A stretch of 6,698 nt of DNA from Acidobacteriota bacterium (GCA_003223775.1 QHWK01000042.1:1-6698); one strand, 5' to 3'; counted from the stretch's first letter, positions 1-5,911 are shown. Program-made: numbers and translations. Notes: generated by a model not told the origin, from the letters alone.

Positions 1-362
1 ATGTTGCTCTCAGCCTTGCCTGTCGTCCCCTTCGCCGCCGTGCCGGCGTTCAGATCGACGACGAGCTGATTGTCGACGCGCGAGACGCCGTCGATCGTGG
101 CGAGCTGCGCGGCGCGGCGGCGATCGGCCTCGGTCGCCACGGTCCCGGTGAGTGTCGCAACCCCGTCGTTCACCGACACTTTGATGTCGTATTTCTTCAG
201 CGACGAATCGTGGATCTTCTTGTCGATCCTCGCGCCGAGCGTGGAGTCGGGCGATTTCGAGGCGGTAGTGGTCGGCGCCTGCGGCGCGGCCGCCTGCATC
301 GGCACCTGACCCGCGACGAGCACAGCGGCGGCCACGACGACGCTTCCAATGGCAGCTTTCAT
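1..362 (-). CDS. Exported BON-domain protein, C-terminus cut by window edge
   Basis: The visible 120 residues begin with a signal-like segment (MKAAIGSVVVAAAVLVAGQV, then an Ala-rich stretch to about residue 28), so the protein is probably exported to the periplasm. Residues about 41-105 match the BON pattern: an acidic/basic helix (DSTLGARIDKKIHDSSLKKY), the strand pair KVSVNDGVATLTGTV, a helix with EADRRRAAQLA, then GVSRVDNQLVV. BON domains occur in OsmY-like proteins and are thought to bind phospholipids or surfaces. The frame stays open to base 1, so a second BON domain may follow outside the window. I chose the ATG at 362 because AAGGAG lies 6 nt upstream. An in-frame ATG at 377 lies upstream of that site and is less likely. 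The gene shares its strand with the acyl-CoA dehydrogenase but is 170 bp away and seems to have its own promoter. Family call is firm; the precise role is unknown. Confidence 0.85.
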   Translation of the reverse strand, partial: MKAAIGSVVVAAAVLVAGQVPMQAAAPQAPTTTASKSPDSTLGARIDKKIHDSSLKKYDIKVSVNDGVATLTGTVATEADRRRAAQLATIDGVSRVDNQLVVDLNAGTAAKGTTGKAESN

Positions 363-368
363 CTTCGT

Positions 369-374
369 CTCCTT
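369..374 (-). promoter_or_regulatory. Ribosome binding site of the BON-domain gene
   Basis: On the minus strand AAGGAG sits 6 nt before the ATG at 362. It decides the start between two in-frame ATGs (377 and 362), because it lies between them and is correctly spaced only for the second. Confidence 0.7.
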
Positions 375-415
375 CATCAGCCCAGCCTTGTACCGGGCCC
401 GCTCAGATTGAAAGC

Positions 416-432
416 AGCAAACCGCGGTCCAA
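416..432 (-). promoter_or_regulatory. Candidate sigma-54 (-24/-12) promoter for the BON-domain gene
   Basis: The minus strand reads TTGGACCGCGGTTTGCT. It has the required GG, exactly 10 bases, then GC, and matches 11 of the 14 informative positions of the sigma-54 consensus YTGGCACGrNNNTTGCW. Transcription would start near 406, giving a leader of about 44 nt before the ATG at 362. The rest of the 155-bp gap (378-532) shows no convincing sigma-70 promoter, terminator or small gene. TTGGAC within the same stretch could also act as a -35 box, but no good -10 follows at 16-18 bp. This is pattern matching by eye. No sigma-54 activator gene is visible in the window. Confidence 0.4.
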
Positions 433-532
433 CTTGTCCGAGGCAGAGCTGTCCGCGGCCTTTCGGGACTGCCGCCGCGATTTATGCAGAGCTCGGTGAT
501 GACCAGGGCCTCGTCCGTAAAGGGCGCGACCT

Positions 533-1771
533 TCACACGGTCGCGTCAATGCCGACTCGCGCGCTCCTCTTCAGCTCGGTCTTCGCGATCGCCTCGCGGT
601 GGACTTCGTCCGGTCCGTCGGCGAGGCGGAGCGTCCGCGTGTGCGCCCACATCGCGGCGAGCGGGAAATCGTCGCAGACGCCCGCGGCGCCGTGCGCCTG
701 GATCGCACGATCGAGGACGCGCAGCGTCATGCGCGGGACGACCACTTTCACCATCGCGAGCTCGGTGCGCGCGGCCTTGTTGCCGACCGCGTCCATCATG
801 TACGCCGCCTTCATCGTCAGCAGCCGCGCCTGCTCGATTTCCATTCGCGATTCGGCGATGTCGGCGCGAATGGTTCCCTGATCCGCGAGCGCTCTGCCGA
901 ACGCGACGCGCGTCTGCACGCGACGGCACATCAGCTCGACGGCGCGTTCGGCGACGCCAATCGATCGCATGCAGTGGTGGATGCGCCCCGGCCCGAGGCG
1001 TCCCTGCGCGATCTCGAAGCCGCGCCCTTCGCCGAGGAGCATGTTCGCCGCCGGCACGCGGACGCCGTCGAAGATCACCTCACCGTGGCCGTGCGGCGCA
1101 TCGTCGTAGCCGTAGACGGTCAGCATGCGGCGGATCGTCACGCCCGGCGCGTCCATCGGCACGAGGATCATCGACTGCTGCAGGTGCGTCGGCGCGTCCG
1201 GATTCGACTTCCCCATGAAGATTGCGACGCGGCACCGAGGATCGCCCGCGCCGGAGGTCCACCACTTGCGGCCGTTGAGGACGTAGTGGTCGCCGTCGCG
1301 CTCGATGCGCGCGCGGATGTTCGTCGCGTCCGACGAGGCGACGTCGGGCTCGGTCATCGCGAAGCACGACCGGGTCGTGCCGGCGAGCAGCGGCTCGAGC
1401 CAGCGGCTCCGCTGCGCGTCGGTGCCGTAGCGCACGAGCACTTCCATGTTGCCGGTGTCGGGGGCGGAGCAGTTGAAGACTTCCGGCCCGAGCCCCGGGA
1501 CGCGGCCCATGATCTCGCAGAGCGGCGCGTACTCGACGTTGGTGAGGCCGGCGCCGTACTCGCTCGCCGGCAGAAAGAGATTCCACAATCCGGCGGCGCG
1601 CGCCTTCGGCTTCAGCTCCTCGACGATCGGCGCCGGCTGCCAGCGATCGCCGTCGGAAATCTGACGATGGTAATTCGCTTCGTTCGGGTAGACGTGCTCG
1701 TCCATGAACGCCGTGAGGCGCCGCTGCAGATCGACGACCTTCGCGGAATGCTCGAAGCGCATGGCGCGCAT
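533..1771 (-). CDS. Acyl-CoA dehydrogenase, ACAD10/ACAD11/LvaC type
   Basis: This 412-residue cytosolic flavoenzyme has the normal length of the acyl-CoA dehydrogenase family. The N-terminal helical domain (about 1-130) contains FMDEHVYPNE and GLWNLFLP. The FAD/substrate motif CFAMTEPDVASSDATN is at 136-151. The C-terminal FAD-binding helical domain has GRLGPGRIHHCMR (257-269), RVAFGRALADQGTIR (288-302) and QAHGAAGVCDDFPLA (358-372). LRLADGPDEVH (381-391) places Asp385 where medium-chain enzymes carry the catalytic Glu, a mark of the ACAD10/11 group. In that group the partner kinase phosphorylates 4-hydroxyacyl-CoA and this module eliminates the phosphate to give enoyl-CoA; P. putida LvaC is the bacterial example. 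The kinase-like gene starts divergently 16 bp away, which supports this role over plain beta-oxidation. ATG 1771 has AAGG 5 nt upstream. In-frame ATG 1762 (MRFEHS) fits the family's usual N-terminus and is a real alternative. Family is certain; substrate is inferred. Confidence 0.92.
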   Translation of the reverse strand: MRAMRFEHSAKVVDLQRRLTAFMDEHVYPNEANYHRQISDGDRWQPAPIVEELKPKARAAGLWNLFLPASEYGAGLTNVEYAPLCEIMGRVPGLGPEVFNCSAPDTGNMEVLVRYGTDAQRSRWLEPLLAGTTRSCFAMTEPDVASSDATNIRARIERDGDHYVLNGRKWWTSGAGDPRCRVAIFMGKSNPDAPTHLQQSMILVPMDAPGVTIRRMLTVYGYDDAPHGHGEVIFDGVRVPAANMLLGEGRGFEIAQGRLGPGRIHHCMRSIGVAERAVELMCRRVQTRVAFGRALADQGTIRADIAESRMEIEQARLLTMKAAYMMDAVGNKAARTELAMVKVVVPRMTLRVLDRAIQAHGAAGVCDDFPLAAMWAHTRTLRLADGPDEVHREAIAKTELKRSARVGIDATV

Positions 1772-1787
1772 GATAGCCTTTTCGCCG

Positions 1788-2858
1788 ATGGAAGGTGACG
1801 CGCGCAGCGTGCGTCCCGGCGAAGAGCTCGACTGGCCGCGTCTCGCCGCGTGGCTGCGCGATCGTCTGCCGGCGTGCGGCGTCGACGGGCTCGACGTTCG
1901 CGCGGAACCCACGATCGCGCAGTTTCCGGGCGGGCACTCGAACCTCACGTACCTGCTCCGATTCGGCGACGCCGAGATCGTCGTGCGGCGTCCGCCGTTC
2001 GGACCGGTTGCGCCGACCGCGCACGACATGGCGCGCGAGTTCCGGTGGCTCGCCGCGATGCATCGTGTCTTCTCGCTCGCGCCTCGTCCATATCTGCTGT
2101 GCGACGATCCGTCGATCATCGGATCGGTGTTCTACGCGATGGAGCGCCGCCGCGGCGTCGTCGTTCGCACGGAGGAGCCCGCGATCCTCGCGCACGTCGA
2201 CGCGCGGCGCCGCGTGAGCGAGGCGATGATCGACACGCTCGCCGCTCTCCACGGGATTGACGTGGCCGCAAGCGGCCTGAGCGGCCTCGGCAAGCCGGCG
2301 GGATTCGTCGAACGGCAGGTGCGCGGGTGGTCCGAGCGGTGGACGCGCGCGCAGACGACGCCGCTGCCCGTGATGGACGCGCTGGCGGCGTGGCTGCGCG
2401 ATCATCTGCCGGGCGATCCGCCGGCGCCGTCGGTCGTGCACGGCGACTTCAAGCTGGACAACGTGATGCTCGATCCGCAGGACGCCGGCCGGCTCGTCGC
2501 CGTGTTCGATTGGGAGATGAGCGCGCTCGGCGATCCGCTCGTCGATCTCGGCATCCTGCTGACGTACTGGGCGCCGACGGCGCCGCCCGAGCAGCGCGAC
2601 GCGCTCACGACCGTCACCGACAGGCCCGGGTATCTCTCGCGCGAGGCGCTCGTCGAACGCTACGCCGCGCGCTCGGGCCGCGATCTCGGCGGCATCCGGT
2701 ATTACGAGGTGTTCGCCGTCTTCAAGATCGCCGTCGTCATCCAGCAGATCTACTATCGGTTCGTGCAGGGGCAGACGCGCGACGCGCGCTTTGCAGCCTT
2801 CGGGCCGCGCGTCGAATACCTCGCGCGGCACGCCGCGCAGCTGGCGGAGCAGGGATGA
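1788..2858 (+). CDS. APH-fold kinase, ACAD11-kinase/LvaA type (putative 4-hydroxyacyl-CoA kinase)
   Basis: This 356-residue cytosolic protein has the aminoglycoside-phosphotransferase/choline-kinase fold. FPGGHSNLTYLLR (46-58) is the nucleotide loop. VVRRPPFGP (65-73) replaces the usual kinase Lys strand with Arg, as is common in this group. Glu84 in AREFRWL is the likely helix-C Glu. VVHGDFKLDNVM (216-227) is the catalytic loop with Asp220. FDWEMSALGDP (240-250) carries the metal-binding Asp241. The strings APTAHDMAREFRWL and PYLLCDDPSIIGSVFYAMERR are typical of the kinase half of ACAD11 and of bacterial LvaA, not of antibiotic-resistance enzymes. By analogy it would phosphorylate the 4-hydroxyl of a 4-hydroxyacyl-CoA for the divergent dehydrogenase. 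ATG 1788 has no clear ribosome binding site. GTG 1809 (codon 8, VRPGEELDW) lies 13 nt after AAGG at 1792-1795 and is an alternative. The stop overlaps the cytochrome start as ATGA. Fold is certain; substrate is inferred. Confidence 0.9.
   Translation: MEGDARSVRPGEELDWPRLAAWLRDRLPACGVDGLDVRAEPTIAQFPGGHSNLTYLLRFGDAEIVVRRPPFGPVAPTAHDMAREFRWLAAMHRVFSLAPRPYLLCDDPSIIGSVFYAMERRRGVVVRTEEPAILAHVDARRRVSEAMIDTLAALHGIDVAASGLSGLGKPAGFVERQVRGWSERWTRAQTTPLPVMDALAAWLRDHLPGDPPAPSVVHGDFKLDNVMLDPQDAGRLVAVFDWEMSALGDPLVDLGILLTYWAPTAPPEQRDALTTVTDRPGYLSREALVERYAARSGRDLGGIRYYEVFAVFKIAVVIQQIYYRFVQGQTRDARFAAFGPRVEYLARHAAQLAEQG
2846..2849 (+). promoter_or_regulatory. Ribosome binding site of the cytochrome c gene, inside the kinase gene
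   Basis: GGAG lies 5 nt before the ATG at 2855, within the last codons of the kinase gene. With the ATGA overlap it supports both the chosen cytochrome start and coupled translation. Confidence 0.6.
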
Positions 2859-3292
2859 CGCGAACCGCGATCGCCGCGGTGCTGCTGATGGCCGTCGCGC
2901 AGGCGCGCACCACGCGGGACGGCGTCTATACCGAGGCGCAGGCGAAGCGCGGCGCGGACGTGTACGAAAAGGCCTGCGCGAGCTGCCACGCGCCGGATCT
3001 CTCCGGCAGCGGCCACGCGCCGCCGCTCGCCGACGTCGACTTCGCGAAGGAGTGGGACGCACAGCCGCTCTCGGATTTGTTCGAGCGCATTCGCACGACG
3101 ATGCCGGCCGATGCGCCGGGCACGCTGAAGTCTGCGGAAGTCGCCGATGTGATGGCGTTCCTCCTGAGCAAGGCGCGGATTCCGGCCGGTTCGACCGAGC
3201 TGCCGAGCGACGCGGCGGCGCTCAAGACGATCACGTACGCGGCGCCGAAGGGCGACGATTTCGGTACGATTCCGGTAACACGACTCCGGTAG
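2855..3292 (+). CDS. Exported class I c-type cytochrome
   Basis: The 145-residue precursor starts with a short signal peptide (MTRTAIAAVLLMAVAQA, likely cleaved after Ala17), so haem attachment and function are expected in the periplasm. The single haem-binding motif CASCH is at 41-45, preceded by the AKRGADVYEKA helix. Met83 in RTTMPADAPG is the likely second haem ligand, and SAEVADVMAFLL forms the usual C-terminal helix. This is the layout of small mono-haem cytochromes that accept electrons from periplasmic dehydrogenases or pass them to a terminal oxidase. The start overlaps the kinase stop by ATGA, so the two are probably cotranscribed, although one partner is cytosolic and the other exported. 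The tail after about residue 105 is low in recognisable structure, and the TAG stop lies directly against the hairpin element that begins at 3294. The redox partner cannot be identified here. Confidence 0.88.
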   Translation: MTRTAIAAVLLMAVAQARTTRDGVYTEAQAKRGADVYEKACASCHAPDLSGSGHAPPLADVDFAKEWDAQPLSDLFERIRTTMPADAPGTLKSAEVADVMAFLLSKARIPAGSTELPSDAAALKTITYAAPKGDDFGTIPVTRLR

Positions 3293-3293
3293 C

Positions 3294-3359
3294 GCAGGCC
3301 TTCAGGCCTGCTTCGGGGTGCGCGTGTTCGCGTCGAACAGGCAGCCCTAAAAGGGCTGC
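3294..3359. repeat. REP-like element of three consecutive perfect hairpins
   Basis: Three inverted repeats follow one another. GCAGGCCT-TC-AGGCCTGC is at 3294-3311 (8-bp stem). TGTTCG-CGT-CGAACA is at 3325-3339 (6-bp stem). GCAGCCCT-AAA-AGGGCTGC is at 3341-3359, allowing an 8-bp stem with a 3-nt loop. None is followed by a T-run, so an ordinary intrinsic terminator on the plus strand is not supported, though the hairpins could slow transcription or protect the 3' end of the cytochrome message. The composition resembles dispersed palindromic elements that I associate with acidobacterial genomes; that is recollection and would need a genome-wide count. Confidence 0.6.
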
Positions 3360-3384
3360 GCGAGCGCCGATCGTTGGTTCGATA

Positions 3385-3417
3385 CCCCAATCCCCAATCC
3401 CCAATCCCCAATCCCCC
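3385..3417. repeat. Tandem CCCCAAT heptamer array, G-quadruplex-capable
   Basis: Four exact CCCCAAT units (3385-3412) are followed by a run of five C. The minus strand therefore carries five runs of four or more G separated by ATT, which meets the usual G-quadruplex pattern; the plus strand could form an i-motif. The array ends 22 bp before the ribosome binding site of the esterase gene, so it lies in that gene's promoter or leader. Such slippage-prone arrays vary in copy number. Heptamer arrays of similar composition are known as STRR sequences in heterocystous cyanobacteria, but no relation is claimed. Confidence 0.85.
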
Positions 3418-3439
3418 TTTTCGGGTAGCATTCGCCGGC

Positions 3440-3444
3440 AGGAG
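3440..3444 (+). promoter_or_regulatory. Ribosome binding site of the esterase gene
   Basis: AGGAG with a 6-nt spacer to ATG 3451 fixes the start. Coding frame continues upstream without a stop back into the cytochrome gene region, but that extension runs through the hairpins and the heptamer array and is not credible as protein. Confidence 0.75.
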
Positions 3445-3450
3445 AGCACC

Positions 3451-5004
3451 ATGAAACGCCGCGTCATCGCCGTCGTCGCCGCTTTATGCGCGCTCGCGCC
3501 GGTGTCTGCGTTCCCGCAGGCGCTGACGAGCCTCGCGTCGGTCCGCGTCGGCTACACGACGCGGAAGAACACCGTCAAGCCGCAGGGCGAGCTGAAGGCG
3601 CAGATCGACGCGCTCGACGCGCAGATCGCCGAGGCGGCGCGCCTCGGGCGCAGCGGCGACCTGCGGCGCCTCTACGCGAAGGGCGTCGCGCTCCTGAACG
3701 GGCGGCCGTGGACCGACGCCGCCGACTATTCCGCGTCGCTCGTCCTGCGCACGCCGCGCGTCGTCGTCGACTCGGCGAAGCCGTGGACCGTGCGGCTCGA
3801 GCAGATCTACGCGCCCTCGCTCGCGCTGCAGACCGCGGTCAGCGCGCACGCGACGCTGCGCAATCGCCCGGCGCCGGCGCCGCCAAACCAGCCGGCGCAG
3901 GAGCCGCCGGTCGTCAAGGATCTCGGCACGTTCGAGGGCGTCGCGCGCGATCTGCGCGAGTCGCCGTTCTTCTTCGACCTCGACCTTGGCGCCGTCGCCG
4001 ACGGGCCGTATCTGCTCGCGGTCGACGTCGTCAATCAAAGCGAACGGATCGGCACCGCCTTGCTCCCGATCGCCGTGCGCAAAGGCGTCGACGATCTCGC
4101 CGCGCGGCTCGAGGCCGACGCCAGGCGCGCGCCCGAGAGCGTGCGCGCCGACATCCGCTTCCCCGTCGATCGCATGAAGAACGTGAACCGCGGGCGGCTC
4201 GAGCTGCGGACGTTCGATCCCGATCGCGATCTCGCGGCGGCCGAAGCGATCGCGGCGGCCGCGAAAGGCGGCAAGGATCCATTGGCCGGCAAGACCGGCG
4301 ATTTCAAGCGCCATTACCTGCTCGACGCGGCGCAGGAAATCATCCCGTATCGGATGTACGTGCCGACGTCGTACAACGGGTCGAAAGCGTATCCGCTGAT
4401 CGTCGCGCTGCACGGCCTCGGCGGCACCGAGGACGCCTTCTTCGACGGCTACAACAAAGCGCTGCCGCCCCTCGCCGAGTCGCACGGCTACATCGTCGCC
4501 GCGCCGCTCGGCTACCGCGTCGACGGATCGTACGGCTGGGGCCTCGGCACGCCGCCGGCCGATCCGGCCACGCGCCGCACGCAGGAGCTGAGCGAGCAGG
4601 ACGTGATGCAGGTGCTGCAGCGCGTGCGGCAGCAGTACAAGATCGACGACGCCCGCATTTATCTGATGGGCCACTCGATGGGCGGGATCGGCACGTGGAA
4701 ACTTGCGCCGAAGTATCCGGAGGTTTGGGCGGCGATTGCGCCCTTCTCCGGCAACGGCGCGCCCGACACGCTCGAGAAGATCCGCAGCGTCCCGGAGATC
4801 GTCGTGCACGGCGACGCCGATCCGACGGTGAACGTCTCCGGATCGCGCGCGATGGTCGCGAAGCTGAAAGAGCTGGGGACGGAGCACAAATACATCGAAG
4901 TGCCCGGCGGCCTGCACAGCGACGTCGTCGCGCCGAACATTGCGGCGGCGATCGAGTTCTTCGACGCGCACAGGAAGCCGGTGCGGAGCACGTCGCAGCA
5001 GTGA
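3451..5004 (+). CDS. Exported alpha/beta-hydrolase esterase with large N-terminal domain
   Basis: The 517-residue precursor has a Sec-type signal (MKRRVIAVVAALCALAPVSA, cleavage near 20-23), so it acts outside the cytoplasm. Residues about 45-80 form an amphipathic helix pair (GELKAQIDALDAQIAEAARL). A Pro/Ala-rich stretch is at 139-153, and 155-210 looks beta-rich (FFFDLDLGAVADGPYLLAVDVV). The catalytic domain spans about 298-508. HGLGG (321-325) is the oxyanion loop and GHSMGG (407-412) gives nucleophile Ser409. The likely acid is Asp457 in HGDADPTV and the base is His489 in PGGLHSD. The order and spacing resemble PHB-depolymerase/feruloyl-esterase-like hydrolases (phospholipase/carboxylesterase group), so a carboxylic ester is the likely substrate. 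The N-terminal 270 residues I do not recognise. The gene heads an operon; its TGA overlaps the next start as GTGA. No clear -35/-10 was found; the promoter region is occupied by the repeats. Hydrolase fold is certain, substrate unknown. Confidence 0.9.
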   Translation: MKRRVIAVVAALCALAPVSAFPQALTSLASVRVGYTTRKNTVKPQGELKAQIDALDAQIAEAARLGRSGDLRRLYAKGVALLNGRPWTDAADYSASLVLRTPRVVVDSAKPWTVRLEQIYAPSLALQTAVSAHATLRNRPAPAPPNQPAQEPPVVKDLGTFEGVARDLRESPFFFDLDLGAVADGPYLLAVDVVNQSERIGTALLPIAVRKGVDDLAARLEADARRAPESVRADIRFPVDRMKNVNRGRLELRTFDPDRDLAAAEAIAAAAKGGKDPLAGKTGDFKRHYLLDAAQEIIPYRMYVPTSYNGSKAYPLIVALHGLGGTEDAFFDGYNKALPPLAESHGYIVAAPLGYRVDGSYGWGLGTPPADPATRRTQELSEQDVMQVLQRVRQQYKIDDARIYLMGHSMGGIGTWKLAPKYPEVWAAIAPFSGNGAPDTLEKIRSVPEIVVHGDADPTVNVSGSRAMVAKLKELGTEHKYIEVPGGLHSDVVAPNIAAAIEFFDAHRKPVRSTSQQ

Positions 5005-5900
5005 TCAGGCTGCTGCGCGCGGCGGCCCTGGTCTCTGTCGCATCGGCGATCGCGGCGCCGGCGGGCGCGCAGCAGACGGCGGCGCCCTCCGCGAGCGCCG
5101 CGCCACAGGATCCCGTCGTCGGCAACTGGCGCGGAACCGTGAGGTCGCCTGGCGGCGGCACGAGCCCGATCATCATCACCATCGTGAAGCGCGGCGACGC
5201 GTACGTCGGATCGTCGAACGGGTTGAACGCGACGAGCGAGAGCGCGCTGAAGCGCGTGGCCGTGGACGGCGGCCGCGTGACGATCGAAGCCGCCGACGAC
5301 TCCAAGCTCGGCGCGGTCGCGCTCGTCTGTCAGCTCACCGTGGACGGAAACGCGATGAAAGGCGCGGGCACGCTCAGCGTCGGCGCGCAGAAGTTCGAGG
5401 TCGCGCTCGCGCTGCAGCGCCGGCCGCGCGCCGAAGCGATCCAGCCGCACGTCGAGCAGCGCATCGACTACTTCGTGGGCCGCTGGCGGTTCGAGTACGT
5501 CGGCGCCGAGTACCCGCCGCTCAGCGACGGCAGCCGCAGCGGCACGGCGACGTTCACGCGCGAGGGCGCCTCCAACTTCGTCAACGGCACGATCCACGGC
5601 GACGCCGGCGGGAACGCCTACGAGGAGCACGTCTCGATCGGGCTCGATCCCGACACCAACTCGCTCGCGGTCGTCGAGCGGCGAGACCACGGCGTGGAGC
5701 TCGTGAGCGTCGCGAGCTGGCGCAGCCCGATTGCGATCCTCTTTCAGACGTCGCCGGTCGTCGCCAACGGCAAGACGTTTCAGCTGCGGCGGATGGTCTC
5801 CGTTCGATCGACGACGTCGTTCGACGTCACCGAGGAATTCTCGGTGGACGGCGGACCGTTCCGGCGGCTCGGCGACGGCCACTATACGAAAACGCAGTAA
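5001..5900 (+). CDS. Exported protein of unknown function with two lipocalin-like GxW modules
   Basis: The 299-residue precursor starts with a signal peptide (MIRLLRAAALVSVASAIAAP, cleavage likely after AGA at 21-23) and a short Ala/Ser/Pro linker. Two modules follow. Module 1, about 37-140, opens with DPVVGNWRGTV and continues as alternating beta strands. Module 2, about 150-298, opens with DYFVGRWRFEYVG and is also strand-rich, ending FRRLGDGHYTKTQ. The GxW at the start of each strand-rich module recalls lipocalin or fatty-acid-binding-like beta barrels, which hold hydrophobic ligands; that is inference from pattern. There is no lipobox Cys and no catalytic motif. I chose GTG 5001 because it overlaps the esterase stop (GTGA) and directly precedes the signal peptide; only a distant GGAG (12 nt) is present, so translation is probably coupled to the esterase. 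It may be a binding or accessory partner of the enzymes on either side. Confidence 0.78.
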   Translation: MIRLLRAAALVSVASAIAAPAGAQQTAAPSASAAPQDPVVGNWRGTVRSPGGGTSPIIITIVKRGDAYVGSSNGLNATSESALKRVAVDGGRVTIEAADDSKLGAVALVCQLTVDGNAMKGAGTLSVGAQKFEVALALQRRPRAEAIQPHVEQRIDYFVGRWRFEYVGAEYPPLSDGSRSGTATFTREGASNFVNGTIHGDAGGNAYEEHVSIGLDPDTNSLAVVERRDHGVELVSVASWRSPIAILFQTSPVVANGKTFQLRRMVSVRSTTSFDVTEEFSVDGGPFRRLGDGHYTKTQ

Positions 5901-5905
5901 GGAGG
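5899..5905 (+). promoter_or_regulatory. Strong ribosome binding site of the PLP-enzyme gene
   Basis: AAGGAGG overlaps the TAA stop of the preceding gene and lies 6 nt before ATG 5912. It is the best Shine-Dalgarno match in the window, which fixes the start and argues that this gene can be translated well without coupling. Confidence 0.8.
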
Positions 5906-5911
5906 CCCAGG

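Noticed and set aside
444..475. Inverted repeat GTCC...GGAC upstream of the sigma-54-like site as an activator site
   Set aside because: Only 4 bp per arm match with an 11-bp gap, which is common by chance in this GC-rich DNA.
599..1798. Long plus-strand open frame of 399 codons antisense to the acyl-CoA dehydrogenase
   Set aside because: The translation is Arg/His/Ala-rich with no family motif. It is explained by GC-biased codons of the real gene on the other strand.
1788..2858. Aminoglycoside resistance phosphotransferase
   Set aside because: The APH fold is shared, but the sequence motifs and the neighbouring ACAD11-type dehydrogenase point to the acyl-CoA kinase group. Resistance is not supported.
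3341..3359. Intrinsic terminator after the cytochrome gene
   Set aside because: The hairpin is perfect but is followed by GCGAGCG with no T-run. On the minus strand the following bases also lack one.
3385..3417. CRISPR array or direct-repeat origin
   Set aside because: Units are 7 bp with no spacers and no cas or rep gene nearby; this is a simple tandem repeat.
2791..3450. Upstream extension of the esterase frame from 2791
   Set aside because: It would translate the cytochrome gene out of frame, the hairpins and the heptamer array. The start at 3451 has a good ribosome binding site and a signal peptide.
3484..4971. Minus-strand open frame of 495 codons under the esterase gene
   Set aside because: Arg/Asp/Val-rich low-complexity translation with no signal or motif, lying opposite a gene with a full catalytic triad.
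4659..5882. Minus-strand open frame of 407 codons opposite the esterase end and the GxW protein
   Set aside because: No recognisable domain. It spans two well-supported plus-strand genes and their junction, as expected for a GC-rich shadow frame.
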